Part shown: positions 14,330-23,006 of the stretch, piece after piece
How positions within the stretch are numbered: the first letter of the stretch is position 1
How the letters are laid out: every line of letters starts with the position of its first letter
NCBI GenBank assembly: GCA_001775255.1
Contig: MFCJ01000006.1
Span: 244 to 23,249 of the forward strand
DNA from: Candidatus Dadabacteria bacterium RIFCSPHIGHO2_12_FULL_53_21
GTDB taxonomy: Bacteria; Desulfobacterota_D; UBA1144; Nemesobacterales; UBA2774
DNA: 23,006 nucleotides
Reading direction: 5' to 3'
Made by a program: the position numbers and the translations under genes
The notes under the pieces: model-generated
What the model was told of the DNA's origin: nothing
What the model saw: the letters and a program-made list of their open reading frames with translations, nothing else
Databases searched by the model: none

Positions 14330-14455
14330 ATGAAAGCGATAGCAGTCATTCCGGGTAAGCCGGGCAGCATACACCTTGCAGAGTTACCGACTCTGCGCCC
14401 AGAGCGGGCTCTATATGATGCGCCTCGATATACAGGGGGCAAATGCGCATTATAA
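14330..14455 (+). pseudogene. 5' stub of a zinc-dependent sugar (glucose) dehydrogenase gene
   Basis: A GGGAGAG site and an ATG open a 41-codon frame. Its first 20 residues (MKAIAVIPGKPGSIHLAELP) match the N-terminus typical of glucose 1-dehydrogenase-type medium-chain dehydrogenases. After LAELP the homology stops and the frame runs into unrelated residues and a TAA. The full gene would be about 350 codons, so more than 90% has been lost. It sits directly before the mannose-1-phosphate guanylyltransferase start, whose upstream overlap suggests the deletion end. Recognition rests on about 20 residues only. Confidence 0.5.
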
Positions 14456-14493
14456 TTAGGCAAAAAAAGAAACCGAACCATAAGGATATACTC

Positions 14494-15501
14494 ATGAGAA
14501 AACACTCCGGGAATACCCATAGAATCGGGATTGAGGTCGAAAAAGACATCAGAAAAGAATCCGAGCTTCACAGGTGGGGGGTTATTTTGGCCGGAGGCGA
14601 CGGCACGCGGCTCCGCTCGTTAACCAGAATAATATCGGGCGACGAAAGGCCGAAGCAATTCTGCCGTATCCTGGGTGATGAGTCGCTTCTCGAGAGGACA
14701 GTGAAGCGCGTCGAGATGGGGATTCCCCGGAACAACATACTCCTGTCCGTAACAAGGACACACGAAAGGTTTTATAACTATCTATACGATAAATTCGACC
14801 GGAGACAGTTCGCGGATCAGCCCGCCAACCTCGGCACGGCCCCCGCGATCTTATACAGCCTGCTCCGGATAGCCAAGGCAGATCCGGGTGCTTTCGTCAC
14901 GTTCTTCCCGTCCGACCACTACCTGTCGGATGACGAGATATTCATGAAGCAGGTCGAAACCGCTTTCGAAGGGGTCGAACGACAGCCGGGAATGATCGCC
15001 CTCCTGGGAATTACGCCGGGCTCGGCAGAAACGGAATACGGCTGGATCGAGCCCTACCCTCAAGCCGCGGACTCAGGTCCGGGCTTTCTGATGCCAGTCA
15101 AGCGCTTCTGGGAAAAACCTGATAAACCCAGAGCGGCCGAGCTTCTGAATAAAGGCTGCCTCTGGAACAGCTTCGTTATGACGGGAAAAGTTTCCGCTTT
15201 CCTGGGTATGATACGCGGGTCTATTCCCACTCTCTATCATGACTTCATTGGAGCGTCCGACATGATAGGCGCCCCCGGAGAGAGCGACGCGATCGATTAC
15301 GTGTATGAAAAACTAACCCCGGCCAACTTCTCACAAAGGGTCCTCGAGGTATCCACAGAGAGCCTCCTGGCGTTCGCAGTAACAGGCGTTCAGTGGAGCG
15401 ACCTCGGCGAACCCGGACGCGTGCTTTCGACACTCGAGAATATAGGCATTAAGACCGAATGGAACCTCAAGAAAGGTGACCTCGCCCGTAAGATCGCGTA
15501 G
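14494..15501 (+). CDS. Mannose-1-phosphate guanylyltransferase (nucleotidyltransferase)
   Basis: A 335-residue NTP-transferase. The signature is VILAGGDGTRL (30-40), followed by GDERPKQFCRIL (49-60). Further motifs are FFPSDHYL, a YGWIEP strand, the FWEKP lysine motif and GCLWNSFVM. These belong to the GDP-mannose pyrophosphorylase family (GTP plus mannose-1-phosphate gives GDP-mannose). The C-terminal isomerase domain of the bifunctional type is absent. The start at 14494 is preferred because AAGGA lies 7 nt upstream. The frame is open back to 14443, but the added residues overlap the dehydrogenase stub and are not family-like. GDP-mannose would feed polysaccharide, lipopolysaccharide or mannosylglycerate synthesis. 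No partner gene of that pathway is visible nearby. Confidence 0.88.
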   Translation: MRKHSGNTHRIGIEVEKDIRKESELHRWGVILAGGDGTRLRSLTRIISGDERPKQFCRILGDESLLERTVKRVEMGIPRNNILLSVTRTHERFYNYLYDKFDRRQFADQPANLGTAPAILYSLLRIAKADPGAFVTFFPSDHYLSDDEIFMKQVETAFEGVERQPGMIALLGITPGSAETEYGWIEPYPQAADSGPGFLMPVKRFWEKPDKPRAAELLNKGCLWNSFVMTGKVSAFLGMIRGSIPTLYHDFIGASDMIGAPGESDAIDYVYEKLTPANFSQRVLEVSTESLLAFAVTGVQWSDLGEPGRVLSTLENIGIKTEWNLKKGDLARKIA

Positions 15502-15559
15502 TACGTACTATTACTCACCTGATATCAAATGGAATCTTTCTTACAAAGGAAGGATGCCC

Positions 15560-15824
15560 GTGAATACCTAGGTTAAACCGTTTGAATTAGACAAGAACAG
15601 AATCGAGGGGCTGAACCACGGCATTTTCGCAATCGTCATGACACTCCTCGTATTCGAGCTCAAGACGTCGGACCTGCCGCAGCACGCGTCGAACATCCAG
15701 CTCGCCCCCGCACTCTTCGAGATGTGGCCCAAGTTCCACTCTCCTTATCGTTTATGCGCTCCTCCTCCCCTTATATACGCTCACCGGAAAGCTTTCTCCG
15801 AAAACCGTATCCGGAAAAATATAG
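15560..15824 (+). pseudogene. Decayed TMEM175/DUF1211 family membrane protein gene
   Basis: The N-terminal part reads LDKNRIEGLNHGIFAIVMTL, then ELKTSDLP and WPKF, the start of bacterial TMEM175-type (DUF1211) potassium channels. It carries three lesions. A TAG stop at 15569-15571 follows only three codons from the GTG. All sequence between WPKF (to 15736) and the last helix is missing. The surviving C-terminal helix (TLLIVYALLLPLYTLTGKLS, from 15738) lies in a different frame and ends at TAG 15822-15824. AAGGAAGG precedes the start. The join lies 1-2 nt wide at 15737. Such a gene cannot make a channel of about 200 residues. Confidence 0.75.
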
Positions 15825-15929
15825 CTCTCATTCTTCCGGAAATTCATAGCGCTAATCGGAGATCCAAACGCGCACGTTTTCCGTATAGATAGGTTAAGAT
15901 GTATAAACCAATATGGAGAGGTTAATGAA

Positions 15930-16544
15930 ATGATTAAAATGACTGTAATAGCAGTAGCGGTAATCGTTGCGGTATTCGCCGCACTGAACTGGCTCGACAT
16001 TGACAGGATGATGCGCGTAGAGGACAGCCCTGTCGGGACCGGGAGTGCAATCGCGGCCAATAACGGTACCGATGATCAAACCGGCAACCCGGGAAATACC
16101 GGTGACGATTTCGTAAAGCCTTCGAAAGAGGAATTAAAAAAGAAGCTCACTCCGATGCAGTATCAAGTCACACAGGAAAGCGGAACGGAAAGCCCGTTCA
16201 ATAACGAATACTGGGACAACCATAAGGACGGTATATATGTCGATATAGTATCGGGCGAGCCGCTCTTCAGTTCGAAGGATAAGTTCGACTCAGGTACCGG
16301 GTGGCCGAGCTTCACCAAACCGCTTGCAGCCGAAAATATCGTCGAGGTTACGGACAAGAGCATGCTGGTGACAAGAATAGAAGCCAGGAGCAAGGACGGA
16401 GACTCGCATCTCGGACATGTATTCGACGACGGTCCGGCCCCGACCGGTTTGAGATACTGCATCAACTCCGCGTCACTCCGCTTCATACCGAAAGAAGATC
16501 TTAAGAAGGAAGGGTACGAAGAATTTCTGGTTATCTTCGAATAA
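15930..16544 (+). CDS. msrB: Membrane-anchored peptide-methionine (R)-S-oxide reductase
   Basis: A 204-residue MsrB that reduces methionine-R-sulfoxide in proteins. An N-terminal membrane helix (residues 5-23) and a Gly/Asn/Asp-rich linker (35-60) place the catalytic domain outside the cytoplasm. The domain reads LTPMQYQVTQESGTESPF, GEPLFSSKDKFDSGTGWPSF, HLGHVFDDGPAPTGLRYC and INSASLRFIP. Cys177 is the catalytic residue and the only Cys in the protein. The usual zinc Cys pairs are absent (YVDIVSGEPLF, ARSKDGDSHLGHVF) and the recycling Cys position is Thr123. It must therefore be regenerated by an outside thiol system. GGAGAGG lies about 9 nt before the start. Confidence 0.93.
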   Translation: MIKMTVIAVAVIVAVFAALNWLDIDRMMRVEDSPVGTGSAIAANNGTDDQTGNPGNTGDDFVKPSKEELKKKLTPMQYQVTQESGTESPFNNEYWDNHKDGIYVDIVSGEPLFSSKDKFDSGTGWPSFTKPLAAENIVEVTDKSMLVTRIEARSKDGDSHLGHVFDDGPAPTGLRYCINSASLRFIPKEDLKKEGYEEFLVIFE

Positions 16545-16547
16545 TCA

Positions 16548-16566
16548 GACCTCGCTCGAAGAGGTC
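16548..16566 (+). repeat. Small hairpin after msrB
   Basis: A 6-bp stem (GACCTC 16548-16553, GAGGTC 16561-16566) with a 7-nt loop lies just after the msrB stop. No T-run follows. It may be a weak transcript end, or chance. Confidence 0.3.
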
Positions 16567-16576
16567 AGGATTTAAA

Positions 16577-16730
16577 ATCGCTTCAAGGCTGCTGCTTATA
16601 ACCGTGACGTTATACGCAGCGGCCTTATTTTCTCCACCCGGCCTACACTCCTTCGGGCAGGAAGCGTCTCCGGTCTCCGAAAACAATATAGAGAGAGTCG
16701 ATCCCCATATAAACGCGATAATCCCCGCTC
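16577..16730 (+). pseudogene. Detached signal-peptide end of the VOC gene
   Basis: In the frame of GTG 16604, upstream codons read as a signal peptide (ASRLLLITVTLYAAALFS, PPGLHSFGQ). They continue to SENNIERVD, the start of a first VOC unit, and then stop resembling the family. The frame differs from that of the downstream VOC gene, whose own frame has a TAA at 16719-16721. No ATG start remains. This is what is left of the exported N-terminus after a deletion and frameshift. Confidence 0.5.
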
Positions 16731-17462
16731 GTGCGAAGCTCGAAAGGGAAGACTTTCCCCGAGGACACGAGAAGCAACGACCGCTGGTTCCAGCACATAG
16801 CGATAGTCGTGAGCGACATGGATAAAGCCTTCGAGCGCCTGCGGATGAGTAAAGTCAGGTACGCATCCACCGCGCCTCAAACAATCCCCGCATGGAATAA
16901 GGCGGCAGCCGGGATAAGGGCATTTTACTTCAGGGACCCGGACGGCCACTTCCTCGAAATAATCTATTCCCCCCCCGGAAAGGGGAATTCCAAATGGCAG
17001 GGGAATGATGATAAACTGTTCCTCGGTATCGACCATACCGCGATAGTAGTTGACGATACGGAGGAAAGCCTCGAGTTCTACAGGGACGAGCTGGGTATGA
17101 AGGTCGCGGGTGAGAGCCTGAATTACGGGACCGAACAGGAGCACCTCAATAACGTTTTCGGCGCTGTGCTCCGCATTACGTCATTAAAGTCCCCGGAGGG
17201 ACCCGGCATAGAGTTCCTCGAATACCTGGCGCCCGGTGACGGACGCCCTTCGCCCGCTGACGAAAAGGCGAACGACATCATACACTGGCAGACGACCCTC
17301 GAGACGGATGATACGACCGGGCTCGCGGAGAGTCTAAGAGCAGACGGATACTCGGTTGTATCGACCGGCGCTGTAGAGGTGCCCGGGGGAGAGCTCGGCT
17401 TTAAAAAAGGCTTCCTCGTGAGGGACCCCGACGGTCACGTTATGCAGGTCATAGAAAAATAA
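16731..17462 (+). CDS. VOC (glyoxalase/dioxygenase-fold) protein, N-terminally truncated
   Basis: The 243 residues read from a GTG begin in the middle of a known exported two-domain VOC family. Residues 10-80 (PEDTRSNDRWFQHIAIVVSD, RDPDGHFLEII) are the second half of VOC domain 1. Residues 99-243 are a complete domain 2: GIDHTAIVVDDTEESLEFY, YGTEQEHLNNVFGA, GIEFLEYLAP, WQTTLETDD and RDPDGHVMQVIE. Metal ligand candidates are His22, Glu77, His102 and Glu242. The first half of domain 1 and the signal peptide are detached upstream in another frame. No ribosome site precedes the GTG. The remaining coding sequence is clean, so decay is recent or the shortened protein is still used. Confidence 0.72.
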   Translation: MRSSKGKTFPEDTRSNDRWFQHIAIVVSDMDKAFERLRMSKVRYASTAPQTIPAWNKAAAGIRAFYFRDPDGHFLEIIYSPPGKGNSKWQGNDDKLFLGIDHTAIVVDDTEESLEFYRDELGMKVAGESLNYGTEQEHLNNVFGAVLRITSLKSPEGPGIEFLEYLAPGDGRPSPADEKANDIIHWQTTLETDDTTGLAESLRADGYSVVSTGAVEVPGGELGFKKGFLVRDPDGHVMQVIEK

Positions 17463-17483
17463 CTGCGATATAAGGAGCAGGAG

Positions 17484-18053
17484 ATGGAATCAGGGAGACC
17501 CATATTTATCCCCGTAATACTGGGAACGACGAGAAAGGGACGTATGAGCGAGCACGTAGCTAATTTTATGGCCCGCGAGATCGCAAAGCAGGAGAATGTC
17601 AGGACAGCGCTCATCGATATCCGGAATATCCCCTTCCCGACCGACGACGCGGGCGAGCATATTAAAGACGCAGGCTTCTCGGAAACCGCGATGAAGGCGG
17701 ACGCTTTCGTCATTGTCGCCCCTGAATACAACCACGGCTATCCGGGATTCCTGAAACACGCCCTCGATACCAACCTCAAGGAGTATATACATAAAGCGGT
17801 AGGCATCTGCGGCGTTTCAGCCGGACCCTTCGGCGGCACAAGGGTTATAGAAAATCTACTGCCGGTGATGAGGGAGCTGGGGCTCGTCGCTATTTTCTGG
17901 GACGTCAATTTCTCAGCCGTGCAGAACGCCTTTGATGAGAAAGGGAAGCTCCTCGATGAGGCGTACGTGAAGCGAGCCGAAAAATTCATAAAAGAGCTCG
18001 TATGGATGGCAAAGGTGCTGAGGTATGGGCGTGAGAACGTGGAGCTATCATAA
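17484..18053 (+). CDS. NADPH-dependent FMN reductase family protein
   Basis: A 189-residue flavodoxin-fold reductase. The FMN phosphate loop is GTTRKGRMSEHVANF near the N-terminus. The second flavin motif is PEYNHGYPGFLKHALD, the family hallmark (PEYN..YPG.LKNA.D). Members reduce flavins, quinones, azo dyes or chromate with NAD(P)H. AAGGAG lies about 10 nt before the ATG. It begins 21 bp after the truncated VOC gene, so the two are co-transcribed. It opens the series of small stress-type genes that leads to the glucosidase. Confidence 0.92.
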   Translation: MESGRPIFIPVILGTTRKGRMSEHVANFMAREIAKQENVRTALIDIRNIPFPTDDAGEHIKDAGFSETAMKADAFVIVAPEYNHGYPGFLKHALDTNLKEYIHKAVGICGVSAGPFGGTRVIENLLPVMRELGLVAIFWDVNFSAVQNAFDEKGKLLDEAYVKRAEKFIKELVWMAKVLRYGRENVELS

Positions 18054-18114
18054 TCCTGTCAATAAATGAATCCTCACACTCTGTATTGAGTGAGACAAAT
18101 AGTAAGGAGCTATT

Positions 18115-18294
18115 ATGCCTAAGAAAAAGATGATATGTCCCCGGTGCGGAGCCGAAATGAACAACCATGCGGAGAAAATCAGCTACGAGACAGCGGAAGG
18201 GAACCGTAATCCCGATGCCGTATTCGGGGGGGTTGTCGATGAAATACACACGTGCCCCGGATGCGCCAACGTCGAGTCGAGAGCTGCCGGTTAA
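18115..18294 (+). CDS. 59-residue zinc-ribbon protein
   Basis: A short gene with AAGGAG 6 nt before the ATG. The protein has two CxxC knuckles: MICPRCGAEM near the N-terminus and HTCPGCANVE near the C-terminus. They are separated by about 37 residues containing NNHAEKISYE and VFGGVVDEI. This is a treble-clef or zinc-ribbon layout with four Cys, as in many small metal-binding cytoplasmic proteins. No named family was identified. It is co-directional with neighbours on both sides (61 and 37 bp gaps) and likely part of the same operon. Confidence 0.85.
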   Translation: MPKKKMICPRCGAEMNNHAEKISYETAEGNRNPDAVFGGVVDEIHTCPGCANVESRAAG

Positions 18295-18331
18295 ATAACC
18301 TGATATACGTTGATACAGGAGGAATTTCAGA

Positions 18332-18532
18332 ATGCTAGATACTAAAAAAGCAAGACCGGCAGCGGCCGGAAAGAGAGCGAATAAGGATGAAGGCGCTCTC
18401 AGGGATACGATAGCCAGAAAGGCCTATGAAATATACGAAGAGAGGGGGAGGGAACACGGGAAAGATTTCGAGCACTGGCTCGAGGCCGAGGCAATAATAA
18501 TGGCAGAGATGCGGAAGTTAAATAATTCTTAA
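18332..18532 (+). CDS. DUF2934 family protein
   Basis: A 66-residue protein. The C-terminal 40 residues match DUF2934: IARKAYEIYEERGREHGKDF, then EHWLEAEAIIMAEM. This short helical domain is widespread in soil and rhizosphere bacteria, often beside glucan and trehalose metabolism genes; its function is unknown. The N-terminus is a Lys/Ala-rich tail. An AGGAGG site lies 8 nt before the ATG. It is followed almost immediately by the next gene. Confidence 0.9.
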   Translation: MLDTKKARPAAAGKRANKDEGALRDTIARKAYEIYEERGREHGKDFEHWLEAEAIIMAEMRKLNNS

Positions 18533-18574
18533 CAAATGTCCGCAAAAATATACATTGATAACAGAGGCGATCTC

Positions 18575-18922
18575 ATGGGCAGTCTTAAAATCACGCTTTA
18601 CCCCGTAGACTTTGAAACACCCTTCAGCCTCGGCGATTGCGTAATGTCTATAGCTATTCTCGCAGAACAGTTGGGACTCGGATACAGGCTCAACCCCTCC
18701 GGCGCCGCGGTCGAGGGGAGGGAGTCGGACCTGCTCATATTTCTGAAGTGTCTTCAAAATGAGACCTCCGGGAGACTCACGGATAAGGTCGTGATGATCG
18801 TATCGTTTCCGGAGGAGGATAAAGCTACCCGGCGTGAACGCGGAGCGGCCCTGATACATCAGCGGTCCGAACCCCGCCTGAGCCGTGCTCTCGAGGAGAC
18901 GGTACTCGACATGATCGGATAG
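18575..18922 (+). CDS. Thiamine-binding-like (MTH1187/YkoF-type) protein
   Basis: A 115-residue protein. Its order of elements fits the small ferredoxin-like fold of the MTH1187/Thiamine_BP group: a first strand LKITLYPVDFE, a helix (LGDCVMSIAILAEQLGLGY), strand RLNPSGAAVEG, helix DLLIFLKCLQNET, and strand KVVMIVSFPEE. The key 'Y.L.P.G..VEG' phrase is present, which supports the call; the C-terminal tail (RRERGAALIHQRSEPRLS) is extra. Family members bind thiamine or related pyrimidines. The frame is open from an ATG at 18536, 3 nt after the DUF2934 stop. The start at 18575 is preferred because AGAGG lies 7 nt upstream and the domain begins there. Moderate certainty. Confidence 0.6.
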   Translation: MGSLKITLYPVDFETPFSLGDCVMSIAILAEQLGLGYRLNPSGAAVEGRESDLLIFLKCLQNETSGRLTDKVVMIVSFPEEDKATRRERGAALIHQRSEPRLSRALEETVLDMIG

Positions 18923-18968
18923 TGAAAAATTTACGATTTCTACCGTCACAACCATAAGGAGCGAGATA

Positions 18969-21665
<2,697 letters not shown>

Positions 21666-21723
21666 CTTGATCATACCCGTCATCCATATTGTAAACTGAC
21701 AGCTGCGAGAGGGAGACTCGATC

Positions 21724-23006
21724 ATGGCAATTGAATTCGGAAGGGAGATTTGCTGCGAACCCGGAATCTCGGAAAGGAGGGAATGGCTCGTGACGAACGG
21801 TATAGGGGGGTTCGCCTCCGGTACGGTCGCGGGTCTACTTACCCGGAGATATCACGGGCTTCTGATCGCGGCGCTCAAGCCGCCCCTCGGCAGAAACCTT
21901 CTAGTAACGAAATTTGACGAGACGGCTTCTTACGAAGGCAAGAATTATCCCCTCAGCTCAAACCGGTGGGCCGACGGCACGGTCGACCCGCATGGTTTTG
22001 TAAACATCGAAAGGTTTTATCTCGACGGCGCTATCCCGGTCTGGGAATTCGCCTGTGCGGACGCACTCCTTGAAAAACGAATATGGATGGCTGAGGGGAG
22101 TAACACTACTTATATCAGATACGAGCTAAAACGGGCCTCGCGACCCATCGTAATGAGCATAAAAGCGTATGTGAACTACAGGGACTACCACGGCTCGACC
22201 CATGCGGGGGGCTCTAGGATGAAGGTCGAAAAAACCGGGAAGGGTATACGGATAATAGCTTACGACGGCGCCGTTCCTTTTTATATCTTTACGGACAAGG
22301 CGGACGCGGAGCCGGCGAACGACTGGTACTACGGCTTTAACCTGGCGCTTGAAGAATACAGGGGACTCGATCATATAGAAGACCACCTGCACGCTGCGGA
22401 TTTGACCTGCACACTCGGGGAAGGTGAGTCTTTCACTATCATAACGAGTACGGAACAATCCCCCGATACCGACGGGAACAAAGCGCTCGCACTGAGGAAA
22501 AAATATGAAGCGCAAATCAACAAACAATTCGGCAGCAGGCAAAAGAATGACGATAAGGGTATAGCCCCCGGTCTCAACCATCTGGCCCTCGCAGCAGACC
22601 AATTTATCGTGAGCAGGCCTTCGGAGCAGGATAAAGACGGTAAGAGCGTCATAGCCGGTTATCACTGGTTCGGGGACTGGGGGAGGGATACGATGATAAG
22701 CCTCCCGGGGCTGACCATATCCACGGGACGACCCGGGATCGCAAGGTCGATTATCAAGACCTTTTCGGCCTACGTCGATCAGGGGATGCTCCCCAACCGT
22801 TTCCCGGACGCAGGGGAAAAGCCCGAATACAACACGGTCGATGCGACACTCTGGTACTTCGAGGCAATACGCGCATACTTTGAAGACACGAAGGACAAGG
22901 CGTTTCTCGAAGAGATATTCCCGGTACTGGACGGAATAATCGACTGGCACAATAAGGGGACCCGTTACAACATCAAGGTCGATCCGAAAGACGGTCTGCT
23001 CTACGC
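21724..23006 (+). CDS. Amylo-alpha-1,6-glucosidase / glycogen debranching enzyme, 5' part only
   Basis: The frame opens at an ATG (21724) behind GAGGGAGA and runs 427 codons to the window edge. The N-terminal GDE_N-type domain starts with WLVTNGIGGFASGTVAGLLT, RRYHGLLIAA. It includes YVNYRDYHG and leads into the catalytic domain with GYHWFGDWGRDTMISLPGL (residues 312-330; Asp318 and Asp322 conspicuous), GMLPNRFPD and YNTVDATLWYF. These are the hallmarks of the archaeal/bacterial GH133-type debranching family, which cleaves alpha-1,6 branch points of glycogen-like glucans. Length to the edge is roughly two-thirds of a usual 650-700-residue protein. It follows the GH63-type gene with a short gap and is probably co-transcribed. 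Cytoplasmic. Confidence 0.93.
   Translation, partial: MAIEFGREICCEPGISERREWLVTNGIGGFASGTVAGLLTRRYHGLLIAALKPPLGRNLLVTKFDETASYEGKNYPLSSNRWADGTVDPHGFVNIERFYLDGAIPVWEFACADALLEKRIWMAEGSNTTYIRYELKRASRPIVMSIKAYVNYRDYHGSTHAGGSRMKVEKTGKGIRIIAYDGAVPFYIFTDKADAEPANDWYYGFNLALEEYRGLDHIEDHLHAADLTCTLGEGESFTIITSTEQSPDTDGNKALALRKKYEAQINKQFGSRQKNDDKGIAPGLNHLALAADQFIVSRPSEQDKDGKSVIAGYHWFGDWGRDTMISLPGLTISTGRPGIARSIIKTFSAYVDQGMLPNRFPDAGEKPEYNTVDATLWYFEAIRAYFEDTKDKAFLEEIFPVLDGIIDWHNKGTRYNIKVDPKDGLLY

Noticed and set aside
22126..22950. 274-codon open frame on the minus strand
   Set aside because: Antisense to the debranching enzyme, whose motifs are clear; the translated product is low in recognisable structure.

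Overview
This 23 kb window looks like chromosomal DNA of a free-living Gram-negative bacterium with about 50-55% G+C. It encodes lipoproteins, a SYLF-domain protein, periplasmic copper proteins and many exported proteins of unknown function. The mix (DUF6607, DUF2092, DUF3616, a two-unit VOC protein, GH63-type glucosidase, stand-alone diadenylate cyclase) suggests an uncultured Deltaproteobacteria/Desulfobacterota- or Dadabacteria-like soil or sediment lineage. That placement is an inference with low confidence. I see no rRNA, tRNA, CRISPR array, insertion sequence or phage gene.

Layout. (1) 1-1430: the start of a divergent HugZ/PNPOx-like gene and a complete Obg GTPase. (2) 1488-3633, minus strand: a SCO-type copper chaperone followed by a lipid-anchored multicopper oxidase, forming a copper module. 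(3) 3748-6815, plus strand: a run of small exported proteins. It includes an unusual pair sharing a PLIQYD motif and heptad repeats, an orphan gene with a TTG start, and a SYLF-domain protein behind an array of 11-bp direct repeats resembling a Pho box. (4) 6894-9699, minus strand: a DUF3616 protein of lower G+C and a two-gene Cys-rich exported set whose large member ends in a sorting-signal-like tail. (5) 10052-13292: DUF2092 protein, cold shock protein, stand-alone c-di-AMP synthase domain, DUF6607 lipoprotein. (6) 13435-17462: LOG-family protein, mannose-1-phosphate guanylyltransferase and membrane-anchored MsrB, interleaved with three decayed genes (an N-terminal stub of a sugar dehydrogenase, an internally deleted TMEM175/DUF1211 channel gene, and a VOC gene that lost its first unit). 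(7) 17484-23006: FMN reductase, a 59-aa zinc-ribbon protein, DUF2934 protein, a thiamine-binding-like protein, then a GH63-type glucosidase and a glycogen-debranching-type enzyme that runs off the window.

How it fits together. The copper module probably acts in the periplasm. The last block reads as one co-directional transcription unit for storage glucan or compatible-solute metabolism with redox/stress accessories. The two least explained elements are the PLIQYD/heptad-repeat pair at 4221-5455 and the run of three independent gene truncations between 14330 and 16740. The putative Pho box at 6013-6069 is the clearest regulatory lead.
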